A stretch of 64,000 bases of DNA. Origin: Channallabes apus. Lineage: Eukaryota > Chordata > Actinopteri > Siluriformes > Clariidae. A program made the translations under genes and the position numbers. Position 1 is the stretch's first letter, and each line of letters starts with the position of its first letter. Location of the stretch: the NCBI GenBank assembly GCA_030522415.1, contig CM060112.1, forward strand, positions 8,071,001 to 8,135,000, in the 5' to 3' direction. Below the pieces are notes generated by a model that made no database searches, was not told the origin of the DNA, and worked only from the letters and a program-made list of their open reading frames with translations. This document shows, in pieces, positions 46,801 through 55,467 of this stretch.

Positions 46801-47239
46801 GCCAGGGATATCCAAGGATGATGGGAGGTGACGAGATGGAGGTGACGTAAAAGTGAAGCTGTTCTTGGTGTTGATCGATGGAGACGGTGATGGGTTCTGT
46901 TTGGGTGATGATTGGGCTGGTGGATAGGGGGCGACCGTCGACAGATGTGATTCGAACAGGCTGGGATAACGCCTCGAGTTTTACCCCCAATTTTTTGGCA
47001 TAAGAAGAGTCAATGAAGTTACCTGCTGCCCCGGAGTCGATGAACGCAGTACTTCGGACTCGTTTGTGGCCAATCTGGAGGGATACCTGGACCGTAAGTC
47101 GAGAGATGGTGGCGTCGGTAGTGGTGGAGATCAGAAGTGGGCCCGGTGAGTCTCTCCCTCCGCTCACCGGGGTTGGGCGTTTCCCGGACGCAGTGGACAG
47201 ATCGCCCGGTGATGTTCTGCTGACCCACAATATGCGCAC
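43775..47239 (-). CDS. Gypsy Pol (protease, RT, RNase H, integrase, chromodomain)
   Basis: 1154 codons counted from the first in-frame ATG, but translation probably enters by -1 frameshift at 47179-47185. Numbering from that ATG: protease FIDSGAAG (68-70 DSG); RT with D321 and YLDD 383-386; RNase H VDASD 532-536 and TDH 601; integrase zinc finger H714, H721, C751, C754; catalytic D784, D844, E880, a DD35E spacing; chromodomain about 1074-1123 (YTVRRILDSR, then YLVDWEGYG). All catalytic residues are present and no stop interrupts. The chromodomain in this family binds histone marks and steers integration. The stop codon lies 46 bp inside the 3' LTR, so the last 15 or so residues are LTR-coded. 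Confidence 0.94.
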   Translation of the reverse strand: MRILWVSRTSPGDLSTASGKRPTPVSGGRDSPGPLLISTTTDATISRLTVQVSLQIGHKRVRSTAFIDSGAAGNFIDSSYAKKLGVKLEALSQPVRITSVDGRPLSTSPIITQTEPITVSIDQHQEQLHFYVTSISSPPIILGYPWLLQHDPLISWTQNRILQWGATCTELCLRAAAGTCSRESEAPDVDTNSIPEPYRDLAEVFCKRRATHLPPHRSYDLAIDLQPGTVPPRGHLYSLTPTETQAMEEYVTNALRQGTIRPSSSPAAAGFFFVKKRGGELRPCVDYRGLNNITIKNRHPLPLTNSALDALSGATIFTKLDLRSAYNLVRIREGDEWKTAFITPTGHYENLVIPFGLCNAPAAFQHLINDILRDMLGRWAFAYLDDILIYSRTMEEHTQHVRAVLKRLLAHQLYCKLEKCAFHERSTTFLGFVISPQGVAMDPQKLEVVRHWPLPKTLKQLQRFLGFANFYRRFIRDYSTVAAPLTALTRPSSLPFHFNSAAVSAFKSLCHRFTTAPILLHPDVSKSFVVEVDASDVGAGAILSQRGPDQKLHPCSFFSRKFDSTQQRYGVGDRELLAIKWALEEWRHWLQGAREPFIVWTDHQNLITIKNLKQLNPRQARWALFFENYDFHLSYRPGSKNTKADALSRQLEVDIPRADPAPVLPSSRIIAPLQLDLETRVRQAQAAETEPAGVPPGRLFVPEKMRSEVLQWGHSSPISGHPGTRRTLQFLQRDFWWPSITKDVQEFVQACPVCARAKNTNQPTPGELQPLPVPRRPWTHIAVDFITGLPASEGKDTILTIVDRFSKAVHLVALAGLPSAKETAELILEHVVRLHGFPKDIVSDRGPQFTARFWKAFCRLIDSTCSLSSGYHPQTNGQTERTNQQLERYLRCFIADRQRSWARYLIWAELSHNLHTSSATNLSPFEVCYGFQPSMFNHPEPEVDVPSAQQLVRRCRRLWITTNRAIQRANTRYTHQHRRRHPPGRLYHVGDKVWLSTKNLHLHTESRKLSPRFIGPYRITHRINPVTYRLQLPAALRIHPVFHLSQFKPFITSPMIPPTPPAPPPRIIDGGLTYTVRRILDSRPRGRGTQYLVDWEGYGPEERSWIPARFILDPELIRDYRHRVSSTSGPSGAGPGQGGTVIHTQSAPGTRTRK
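43821..43831 (-). promoter_or_regulatory. Gypsy polypurine tract
   Basis: AGGGGGG on the minus strand just upstream of the 3' LTR; the usual plus-strand primer site of LTR elements. Confidence 0.7.
47142..47185 (-). promoter_or_regulatory. Gag-Pol -1 frameshift signal
   Basis: The minus strand has GGGAAAC (47185-47179) placed as G GGA AAC in the gag frame. After a 7-nt spacer come 9-bp arms CCCGGTGAG (47171-47163) and CTCACCGGG (47150-47142) with a 12-nt loop. The gag stop codon is within the first arm. GGGAAAC is the heptamer used by PEG10, a sushi-derived gene. Confidence 0.85.
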
Positions 47240-48183
47240 AGGCCCTCTCTGAACCGGCGTGCGCGCTCGGCTACGGTCAGGGAGGCGCGCCCTAATTGCA
47301 TGGGTTCCCCGGCTCCGGTGTCAACCACGGCAGGAGGTGGAGAACCGACAGATTCCGGAGTAGTGGTGATGAAGGTTACTGGTGGTCTTGGAGTGGGGTG
47401 TGAGAAGGTGGGTGCAGGTGGCAGGGTGCGAGGGGCTGGCCTCGGACGAGAGAGAAGGCGCTGGTCGATCCGGAGAGCGAGTTGGATCAGACCCTCCAGG
47501 GTCGCAGGAAGCTCTCGCCCGGCTAGTTCGTCCTTTATTCGCGAAGCCAGGCCCTCGTAGTAGGACGTCCGGAGCGCTGCATCGCCCCACGTGGTCTGAA
47601 CGGCGAGGGTGCGAAACTCTGCTGTGTAGCGGCTCACGGGCAATCCTCCCTGCCTCAGGTGATAGAGTCTGGTGTCGGTCTCCACCTCGCCCGCTGGGTG
47701 TTCGAAGGTGAGTCTGAGTTGGTGGGTGAACTCATTGTATGAGTGGGCGGTGTCCGTATCTGCTTGTAGAACTGCCGTGGCCCACTCAGCTGCCTGCCCT
47801 TTAAGCAACGAGACGAGAAGAGCAATGCGAAGGCGATCGGTGGAGTACTTGGTGGCATTAAACTCAAACACCAGATCGAGAGCTGTCAGAAATACACTGC
47901 ACTTCCCATCCGTGCCGTTCCACTTCTCTGGTAGAGAAAGAAAAACATCAGAAGGGGGGGGAGAGGGGGGATGATGCGGCGCCGCGGCCTCCGCGGCGTG
48001 CGATCGAGCAGTGACGTCATCAACAGCTGCGCGGAGATCCGCATTCTCCCGCCGGAGCTCAGCGACCTCGCGGCGGAGAGAAGCGAGATCCCCGGTTAGC
48101 TGATTGATGAGCGCGGCATGCTGATCTACAACGCCGCAGAGGCTCGCATAATCCGCTGGGTTTACCGTGGAAGGCTCAGTCAT
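47164..48183 (-). CDS. Gypsy Gag (capsid and nucleocapsid)
   Basis: 339 codons, open throughout. The structural protein forms the particle in which reverse transcription happens and packages the RNA. Residues about 25-60 (LASLRREVAELRRENADLRA) look like a coiled coil. A retrotransposon Gag capsid region follows (FLSLPEKWNG to about residue 245, with YNEFTHQLRLTF). A single CCHC zinc knuckle sits near the C-terminus: C316, C319, H324, C329. The start is the first ATG after the LTR, within the primer site. The frame ends 13 nt after a GGGAAAC heptamer and overlaps pol in the -1 frame. The layout resembles the mammalian domesticated relatives PEG10/RTL; this copy is an active-looking transposon gene, not a domesticated one. 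Confidence 0.93.
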   Translation of the reverse strand: MTEPSTVNPADYASLCGVVDQHAALINQLTGDLASLRREVAELRRENADLRAAVDDVTARSHAAEAAAPHHPPSPPPSDVFLSLPEKWNGTDGKCSVFLTALDLVFEFNATKYSTDRLRIALLVSLLKGQAAEWATAVLQADTDTAHSYNEFTHQLRLTFEHPAGEVETDTRLYHLRQGGLPVSRYTAEFRTLAVQTTWGDAALRTSYYEGLASRIKDELAGRELPATLEGLIQLALRIDQRLLSRPRPAPRTLPPAPTFSHPTPRPPVTFITTTPESVGSPPPAVVDTGAGEPMQLGRASLTVAERARRFREGLCAYCGSAEHHRAICPLRPGNAQPR

Positions 48184-48184
48184 T
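48174..48184 (-). promoter_or_regulatory. Gypsy primer-binding site, self-priming type
   Basis: AATGACTGAGC on the minus strand, starting 1 nt inside the 5' LTR, where a tRNA-primed element would show a TGG-starting tRNA complement. The gag ATG (48183-48181) lies inside it. Confidence 0.75.
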
Positions 48185-48460
48185 CTGTCAAGATGGACTA
48201 ACCTGAGGTGACCAGAAGACGTAGCTTTAGCGGTTAGCCCAATGTAGCGTGGAGGATAAACCCAAACGCGGAAAGAAGCGAGTAGGCAGGATAGCCACGC
48301 GATTTAGTCTAAGGACTCTCACAAAAACGGAGTAAGGGAAAAACACAAATTTAACCCGCGTCCTGTAGATACACACACAATAGCAAAAGACAAACGGAAC
48401 CAACATGTGAGTACTCACGGTTTGCTGAAACGACAACTGGAGCTGACATGGGCCGAACTC

Positions 48461-48471
48461 AATGACTGAGC
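48461..48471 (-). promoter_or_regulatory. Inferred Gypsy transcript 5' end (self-primer)
   Basis: GCTCAGTCATT, containing an initiator-like TCAGTC. It is exactly complementary to the primer-binding site at 48174-48184. In Tf1 the first 11 nt of the RNA fold back as primer; the same length is found here. Confidence 0.7.
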
Positions 48472-48494
48472 GGTAAGCCATCGTTTGTTTACCT

Positions 48495-48502
48495 CTTTTA
48501 TA
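48495..48502 (-). promoter_or_regulatory. TATA box of Gypsy 5' LTR
   Basis: TATAAAAG on the minus strand, about 31 nt upstream of GCTCAGTCATT, a distance typical of TATA-driven pol II start sites. The 3' LTR copy is at 43746-43753. Confidence 0.75.
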
Positions 48503-49311
48503 CTTCCTGGTTTGGCGCCCGCCTTACTTCCGGGTCCTAGTGCCGGGCGCAGATTGAGTGTGTATGACAGTTACATCTGGCGTAAAAGTAACACAGCATT
48601 TCAGAAAAAGAACATCATACCAACAGTAAAATATGGTGGTGGTAGTGTGATGGTCTGGGGTTGTTTTGCTGCTTCAGGACCTGGAAGGCTTGCTGTGATA
48701 GATGGAACCATGAATTCTACTGTCTACCAAAAAATCCTGAAGGAGAATGTCCGGCCATCTGTTCGTCAACTCAAGCTGAAGCGATCTTGGGTGCTGCAGC
48801 AGGACAATGACCCAAAACACACCAGCAAATCCACCTCTGAATGGCTGAAGAAAAACAAAATGAAGACTTTGGAGTGGCCTAGTCAAAGTCCTGACCTGAA
48901 TCCTATTGAGATGTTGTGGCATGATCTTAAAAAGACGGTTCATGCTAGAAAACCCTCAAATAAAGCTGAATTACCACAATTCTGCAAAGATGAGTGGGCC
49001 AAAATTCCTCCAGAGCGCTGTAAAAGACTCGTTGCAAGTTATCGCAGACGCTTGATTGCAGTTATTGCTGCTAAGGGTGGCCCAACCAGTTATTAGGTTC
49101 AGGGGGCAATTACTTTTTCACACAGGGCCATGTAGGTTTCGATTTTTTTTCTCCCTAAATAGTAAAACCCCTCATTTAAAAACTGCATTTTGTATTTACT
49201 TGTGTTATCTTTGACTAATAGTTAAATGTGTTTGATGATCAGAAACATTTTGTGTGACAAACATGCAAAAGAATAAGAAATCAGGAGGGAGGCAAATAGT
49301 TTTTCACACCA

Positions 49312-49314
<3 letters not shown>

Positions 49315-49358
<44 letters not shown>
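49315..49358 (+). repeat. (TA)n between Tc1 copy B and the next Tc1
   Basis: Perfect TA repeats fill the whole gap between two different Tc1 elements. Confidence 0.95.
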
Positions 49359-49360
<2 letters not shown>

Positions 49361-50959
49361 AACCGGATTCCAACACTAAACAACACAACCGGATTCGGAC
49401 ACTAAACAAATTGTGAATAAAAACTGAATGCAATGATGTGGAGATGGCAAATGTCAATTTTTTATTCAGATTAGAACATAAATCATGGAACAAAAGTTTA
49501 AACTGAGAAAATGTATCATAAAAATGGGAAAATATGCTGAATCAAAATGTCATGGTGTCAACAAATCCCAAAAAAGTTGGGACAAGGCCATTTTCACCAC
49601 TGTGTGGCATCTCCCCTTCTTCTTACAACACTCAACAGACGTCTGGGAACCGAAGAGACCAGTTTCTCAAGTTTAGAAATAGGAATGCTCTCCCATTCTT
49701 GTCTAATACAGGCCTCTAACTGTTCAATCGTCTTGGGCCTTCTTTATCGCACCTTCCTCTTTATGATACGCCAAATGTTCTCTATAGGGGAAAGATCTGG
49801 ACTGCAGACTGGCCATTTCAGTACCCGGATCCTTCTCCTACGCAGCCATGATGTTGTGATTGATGCAGAATGTGGTCTGGCATTATCTTGTTGAAAAATG
49901 CAGGGTCTTCCCTGAAAGAGATGACTAGATGTTGTTCTAGAACCTGAATATATTTTTCTGCATTGATGGTGCCTTTCCAGACATGCAAGCTGCCCATGCT
50001 ACACGCACTCATGCAACCCCATACCATCAGAGATGCAGGCTTCTGAACTGAGCGTTGATAACAACTTGGGTTGTCCTTGTCCTCTTTGGTCCGGATGACA
50101 TGGCGTCCCACATTTCCAACAAGAACTTCGAATCGTGACTCGTCTGACCACAGAACAGTCTTCCATTTTGCCACACTCCATTTTAAATGATCCCTGGCCC
50201 AATGAAAACGCCTGTGCTTGTGGATCTTGCTTAGAAATGGCTTCTTCTTAGCACTGTAGAGTTTCAGCTGGCAACGGCGGATGGCACGGTGGATTGTGTT
50301 CACTGACGATGGTTTCTGGAAGTATTCCTGAGCCCATTCTGTGATTTCCTTTACAGTAGCATTCCTGTTTGTGGTGCAGTGTCGTTTAAGGGCCCGGAGA
50401 TCACGGGCATCCAGTATGGTTTTACGCCCTTGACCCTTACGCACAGAGATTGTTCCAGATTCTCTGAATCTTCGGGTGATATTATGCACAGTTGATGATG
50501 ATAACTGCAAAGTCTTTGCAATTTTTCGCTGGGTAACACCTTTCTGATATTGCTCCACTATCTTTCGGCGCAACATTGTGGGAATTGGTGATCCTCTACC
50601 CATCTTGGCTTCTGAGAGACACTGCCACTCTGAGAAGCTCTTTTTATACTCAATCATGTTGCCAATTAACCTAATTACTGTTAATTGGTCTTCCAGCTCT
50701 TCGTTATGCTCAAATTTACTTTTTCCAGCCTCTTATTGCTACTTGTCCCAACTTTTTTGGGATTTGTTGACACCATGACATTTTGATTCCCCATATTTTT
50801 CCCTTAAAATGATACATTTTCTCGGATTAAACTTTTGATCTGTCATCTACAGTATGTTCTATTCTGAATAAAATATTGACATTTGCCATCTCCACATCAT
50901 TGCATTCAGTTTTTATTCACAATTTGTTTAGTGTCCCAACTTTTTTGGAATCCGGTTTG
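49359..50959 (-). mobile_element. Second Tc1 family element, nearly full length
   Basis: Left terminus caaaccggattc and right terminus complement (gaatccggtttg) are followed by TA. Inverted repeats extend about 200 bp, each with an inner 'cccaaaaaagttgggac' type motif (about 49567 and 50742), again the IR/DR layout. The left tip is rearranged: 'aaccggattc..acactaaac' occurs twice in the first 55 bp. The transposase is frameshifted. Confidence 0.9.
49655..50603 (-). pseudogene. Tc1 transposase, frameshifted near the second catalytic motif
   Basis: The start chosen is MGRGSPIPTM (50603), the usual start of this fish Tc1 family; an upstream in-frame methionine at 50657 also exists. N-terminal helix-turn-helix domains (residues about 5-110; KGVTQRKIAKTLQLSSSTVH) and the first aspartate motif VLWSDESRFE are intact, as is SLMVWGCM. 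Near 49910 one inserted or lost base shifts the frame: QQDNARPH and SPIENIW, the second and third motifs, are readable only in another frame. The C-terminus after about 49740 is further decayed. Confidence 0.85.
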
Positions 50960-50963
50960 TATA

Positions 50964-52046
50964 CACTCACCAGTCACTTCATCAGGTGTACCTATTTAAC
51001 TGCTTGTTATTTAATGCAAATATCTAATCAACCAATCACCTGGCAGCAACTTAGACCTGGTCAAGACAATCTGCTCAAGTTCAATCTGAAGAAGGATTTT
51101 TTTTTTAATATGTCATGTATGTTGGTGCCAGATGGGTTGGTCTGAGTATTTCTAAAACTGATGATCTACTGTGATTTTCACGCACAACCATTTGTAGGGT
51201 TTACAGAGTAAAAGAAAATAGAGTGTCAGTTCCCTGGGTAAAAATGTCTTGTTGATGCCAGAGGCTAAAAGAGGATGGATAGACCAGTTCAAGCTGATAG
51301 AAAGGCAACAGTAGTTCAAATAACATATGCTGAAGAGCATCTCTGAATGCACAACACATCAAACCTTGAAATAAATGGGCTACAGCAGCAGAAGACCACA
51401 CCGGGTACTGCTGCTTTCAGGCTACAATTCACATGAGCTCACCAAAAATGGACAACAGAAGATGGGAAAACCATTGCCTGGTCTTGATTTCTGCTGCAAC
51501 ATTCAGAGGGTACTGTAGGCTCAGAATTTGGAAGAAACAACATGAAAGTATGAATCCATCCTGCCATGGTTCATCAGTGGGTCAGGCTGCTGCTGGTGGT
51601 GTAATGGTGTGGGGAGATTTTCCCTGGTACATATTGGCTCCCTTGCAAACAACTGAGCATGGTTTAAATGCCACCGCCTACCTACAGTAATGCTGCTGAT
51701 CATGTCCATCCCTTTAAGACCACAGGATAACGTGCCATTGCGCAAAAAGCTAAAATCATCCCAAACTGGTTTCTTGAGCATGACAGTGAGGTCATTGTAC
51801 TCAAATGGCCTCCACAGTCACCAGATCGCAATCCAATAGAGCACCTCCGGGATGTGGTGGAAAAGGAGATTTGCATCATGCATGTGCAGCAAGTGTGTGA
51901 TGCTGTCATTTCACCGTGTACCAAAACCTCTAAGGAATATTTCCAGCACCTTGTCAAAGTTTGTGCCATGTTGAAGCCATAGTGGGTCTGAAGCAAAAAT
52001 GGGTCCAACCCAATGCTATCAAGATGGACCTAATGAACTGCCTACA
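50964..52046 (+). pseudogene. Third Tc1 family relic
   Basis: The left terminus 'cactcaccagtcacttcatc' starts two bases after the TA of the previous element. Pieces of transposase remain: HPSCHGSSVGQAAAGGVMVW-like text near 51555-51620, and text near 51775-51850 reading like WPPQSPDRNPIEHLRDVV, the third motif. The right terminus is strongly eroded. Many stops and indels. Confidence 0.75.
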
Positions 52047-52501
52047 TATAGCATGTACTGTATGTGTATGTATGTATAAAGGATCAAGCTTATCATTACT
52101 GTGATACATTGCCTGTATCATTTCGCCCATGATATGTGATATCGGGTATCATTGGAAAGCCATGGCACTTCAGAGAAGCACATTTATAATATCTTAAATC
52201 CTTATCAGTTTTTTTTTTCTTCTTCATTTAAAATTTCTATATAAACAGGTGGAGAACTGTTGGGTGGGGTGAGTGAAGCAGCGTTCCTTAAGCCCTTGTT
52301 GCTCTGCTTTGCCAAGGATATCTGTATCGATCGAGCAGGGTGTCAATCAACACGCTCAATAGACTATTTATGTACAGAGTGTCACCTTTGAAAAAGTAGC
52401 CGAGATGAGCAGCTGAAAAGGGCAAACCGATAACACTGACACGTTAACCCTTTATTCTCTCTTCTGGTCAAAGGTTTTATTGTTTTGTTTTTATTTTTTT
52501 A

Positions 52502-52542
<41 letters not shown>

Positions 52543-53016
52543 AAAAAATAGTAAAATTAAAAGAGCTGATGACCTCAAGCAAAATATTAAATCATTATTT
52601 GAATCCAGTGTTTTTTTGTTTGTTTGTTTAAATTGGGTTCATGCATCATAACCGGGGGACTATAAATTTTTAATCTAGGAGGAGAACATAGACTATTTCT
52701 AATTTGCTACAGTAGTAAAATTACAAGCTATTATTTTCAAAGTGATTACATTTATTTGTTGAATTGTAATAGATATCATGTTTATCTGAAAGCTGTAATT
52801 AATCCAAACCGTATAATCAAATTAACAAATCAGCTTAAAATTATGTCATTTCTAATAAAAAAAGACTTTTATGACCTGTAAGTAGAAATTGCAGGAATAA
52901 TAAAAGGCTCTACTGCCCATGGGTATAATGTAATTGCACACGCTGAATCAGCATAATATTTAAATTATTGTATTACATTCATAAAATAGGTTTACAAGTC
53001 TGCATTTGTCTATATA

Positions 53017-53076
<60 letters not shown>

Positions 53077-53669
53077 GAATTAGACATTCTTCTGTCTGGA
53101 ACATTCCGAATAGTGAACAGGGTTAACAGTGAGCCGTGACCCAAATCAATCAAAAGCATCAATCACACTATGTTCTATCTCAGTTCAAGTGTGTGTGTGT
53201 GTGTGTGTGCGTGTGTGTGTGGACATGAATATCTTATTCCTTGACTTTTTCCGATGTCAATGTCAACAAAGGCTTAGTGAGAGCCAGGATAAGAGGACCC
53301 AAGAGATACTAAGTATCTCTATGTCAGCTATGTGCCTCTAACCAATACGTTCCGTCTAATTCGGTATACAGTAATATTGTGTCAAATAAAATACAAAACC
53401 ATTGTTAATACAGAACCCGACAGCTGTACAGCATTATACTGTTAAAGACACAATGTAAAACAAATGATCAAACATGAACTGAACTGGCTCACTTACTGCC
53501 AATCAAGATGGTAAGTCAGACCTGAATCAGCTCCCGTTACATGCATAATATCTTTGTAGTTTTAATCCCAATTGGGATGTAAACTGATATATTAATGTAA
53601 AAACATAAACAAAGTTACTGTATGTTTTAAAGACTTGACGAAGGCTAAATAGTTTGTCTTCAGTAACTG
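52047..53669. other. No gene seen
   Basis: AT-rich, with (ATT)n at 52502-52541, a (TA)n tract at 53021-53073 and (GT)n at 53190-53220. Confidence 0.5.
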
Positions 53670-53950
53670 TTGAAGGTTGCACTAGGCAGGTCCACCTGGG
53701 ATCTCGAGCCTATCCCAAGAAGATTAGGTACAGTATGAGGCACAAATACAGTATCTCTGTAATTCACCATGCATACAGAGATTTACACCAAGGGGCAATT
53801 TAGAATTGAATCCTTACCACCTACTGTTTTTGGTACTGTAGATGTGAGGAAAACCAGAGAACTCAGAAAAAACCCATATGGATACAAAATAAACATGAAC
53901 AGAGACTTTACACAGACAGAACTCCAAGGCAAGGACCTTTGAGTTCTACG
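53670..53950 (-). repeat. Degenerate SINE-like repeat fragment
   Basis: 'gagcctatcccaagaagatt' and 'gaggaaaaccagagaactc' resemble the SINE-1 body in complement, with strong divergence and the head missing. It may belong to an older related family. Confidence 0.4.
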
Positions 53951-54066
53951 GAACTGAGCATTTTTAAACCGTTTATTTTGATGCATACTCACTTCTGCTG
54001 CTTTTTGGTTTACATGTTGGGTAAATAAATAAATAAATAAATACATGTTTCTAGTGGCTTGATCTG

Positions 54067-55100
54067 GGGTCCGTTCTTCATACGTCGCTAACTCAGTTAG
54101 CTGGATTTGATTGTTGTGGATTTGTCCTGATCTTGGATTGTTTCGTTCTTCGATGCGCTTCTCGCATTTGCTGTCATAGCAACATGTCCCTAAGCTTGAA
54201 CCTGCTCGGTAGCAGCTTTATTTCATGTAAACAGGATTTAGGCTGCGCTCCTGCCGCGTTATGATTGGTTGAAATGGCGACGTCACATCTGATTGGTTAA
54301 AGAGCACGACTGACGCGGACTGACTCACGTGGGGAAAGAAAAGTATCTTGCATATATATTTATATATAATCGCTATCAAATATTATATTAGAACATAAAT
54401 TCATAGGTTTATTATTATCAAATGATATTACTGTTATAATAAAGCCTAGGCACGAGACAGCCATCAAGACCATTAATACAAATTCTTGTATAATGTTTAT
54501 TTTGTAACACATTTATTTTTCAGGGGTTCGTCATGAATGTGCAAATAAATATTTATATATAATAAAAATTATTATTTTTATACTGAAAAATTGGACAAAA
54601 CAAATTTTATTATAAAATAAACAATATAAAAGTATACATGTTTTTGAAAGAATATTAATATTTCTATTTTTCCATATACAACATATTTATATTCATATTG
54701 CTTATTTTATTGTCTCATGTAATTTGTAAACCATATGCGCAAGGAATGCGCATATTATGTTCTAATATAATATTTGATAGTGATTATGTGTGTGTGCGGG
54801 GGGGTCGATCCATGGCAGGGGGGCATTTCAGCGCATAACACGTGTTACAAAAAAAATTTTGCCGCTCTTTTTCCATTTCGTCAACCAATCGAAGGGGTTG
54901 TGATCAGTGTTTCTACTGTCGATGCATATCGCCTTTTAAACCACGTAATAATCCTAGACAACTCAATCCAGCTATACTAATCATCAACAACAGGTGTGCT
55001 CGAAGAACCAACCTAGCCGGACCGTAATTAGCACGATGATCTCATCTTAGATGTGTCAGTTCATCTCGGATGTGTCAAGCGACGTACGAAGAACGGACCC
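54067..55100. mobile_element. Second Harbinger-like non-autonomous element
   Basis: Termini gggtccgttcttc.tacgtcgc are inverted at the two ends. CTG flanks both sides (54064-54066, 55101-55103), again a CWG duplication. Inside, a 30-bp inverted repeat with one mismatch (54369-54398 and 54755-54784) delimits a further AT-rich segment of about 415 bp, possibly a nested MITE. No transposase. Class call rests on target-site type. Confidence 0.6.
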
Positions 55101-55103
55101 CTG

Positions 55104-55467
55104 GAGACCAGTGAAAACATAACCATACTGAGCCAATCAACCATTTGGTTGACTTAGACTATGAAAAAGAAATTCGCAAGATGTCACCATGTTTTTATAT
55201 AATTTGTATTTTCAGTTGTTTCATAGCACACCATGAGAATTAATGTGAATGTACAAATCAAAATTTTGTTGCTGCATTACCTCACGAACGTTTGCTTTTT
55301 ATGTGAAATCTTTATTTCATTTTATTATTATTATTATTATTATTATTAATTTAGTATTCATTTCTGTGAAGCAACATCTCAACCATTTGGAAAATGACTA
55401 TATAAGAGTTTAATAATAATAATAATAATAATATAAAAAAAGAATAATAAATAAATAAATAATAATA
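55104..55467. other. No gene; AAT and ATT repeats
   Basis: (ATT)n at 55322-55347 and (AAT)n with AAAT at 55408-55467, the latter leading directly into a SINE-1. Confidence 0.6.

Larger units (their letters stand above)
43437..48569 (-). mobile_element. Sushi-type Ty3/Gypsy chromovirus, complete, young
   Basis: It is 5133 bp, with two 384-bp LTRs that start TGTCA and end TGACA and appear identical. Target duplication is gtttc (43432-43436) and gttac (48570-48574), one change, in the Tc1 transposase gene. It reads on the minus strand: LTR, primer site, gag, -1 frameshift, pol with protease, RT, RNase H, integrase, chromodomain, polypurine tract, LTR. No env-like frame is present. The domain order and chromodomain place it with the chromoviruses; the self-priming site and GGGAAAC signal fit the Tf1/sushi group. 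Confidence 0.95.
48186..48569 (-). repeat. Gypsy 5' LTR
   Basis: 384 bp, carrying the TATA box and inferred transcript start that drive gag-pol. No AATAAA was found in it, so the polyadenylation signal is not identified. Confidence 0.95.
42936..49096 (+). pseudogene. Tc1 transposase (DD34E) split by a Gypsy element
   Basis: The left part (42936-43436) holds the helix-turn-helix domains, the GRPTK linker and the first catalytic aspartate (WTDET). The right part (48575-49096) holds GGGSVMVWGC, the second aspartate (QQDNDPKH), the glutamate (NPIEMLW) and a normal C-terminus ending GGPTSY. No stop codon or frameshift is seen in either part, so the insertion is the only obvious lesion. The left frame now runs a few codons into the LTR and stops at 43457. 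Confidence 0.93.
42557..49314 (+). mobile_element. Tc1 element copy B, carrying a Gypsy insertion
   Basis: The termini cagtggtgtgaaaaactatt and complement are intact, and the inner repeated motif is present at both ends (about 42748 and 49105). Without the 5.1-kb insertion it would be about 1.6 kb. It is the best preserved member of this family in the window. Confidence 0.95.

Noticed and set aside
48300..48420. Intron within the Gypsy LTR (GTGAGTAC donor, TATCTACAG acceptor)
   Set aside because: It would be about 57 nt, shorter than usual vertebrate introns, and no frame is gained by removing it.
48227..48481. 84-codon open frame in both Gypsy LTRs (also 43478-43732)
   Set aside because: Its ATG lies upstream of the inferred transcript start, and duplication merely reflects LTR identity. 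No domain is seen.
43437..48569. Endogenous retrovirus
   Set aside because: No env frame, a chromodomain-bearing integrase, and a self-priming site fit a Ty3/Gypsy chromovirus.
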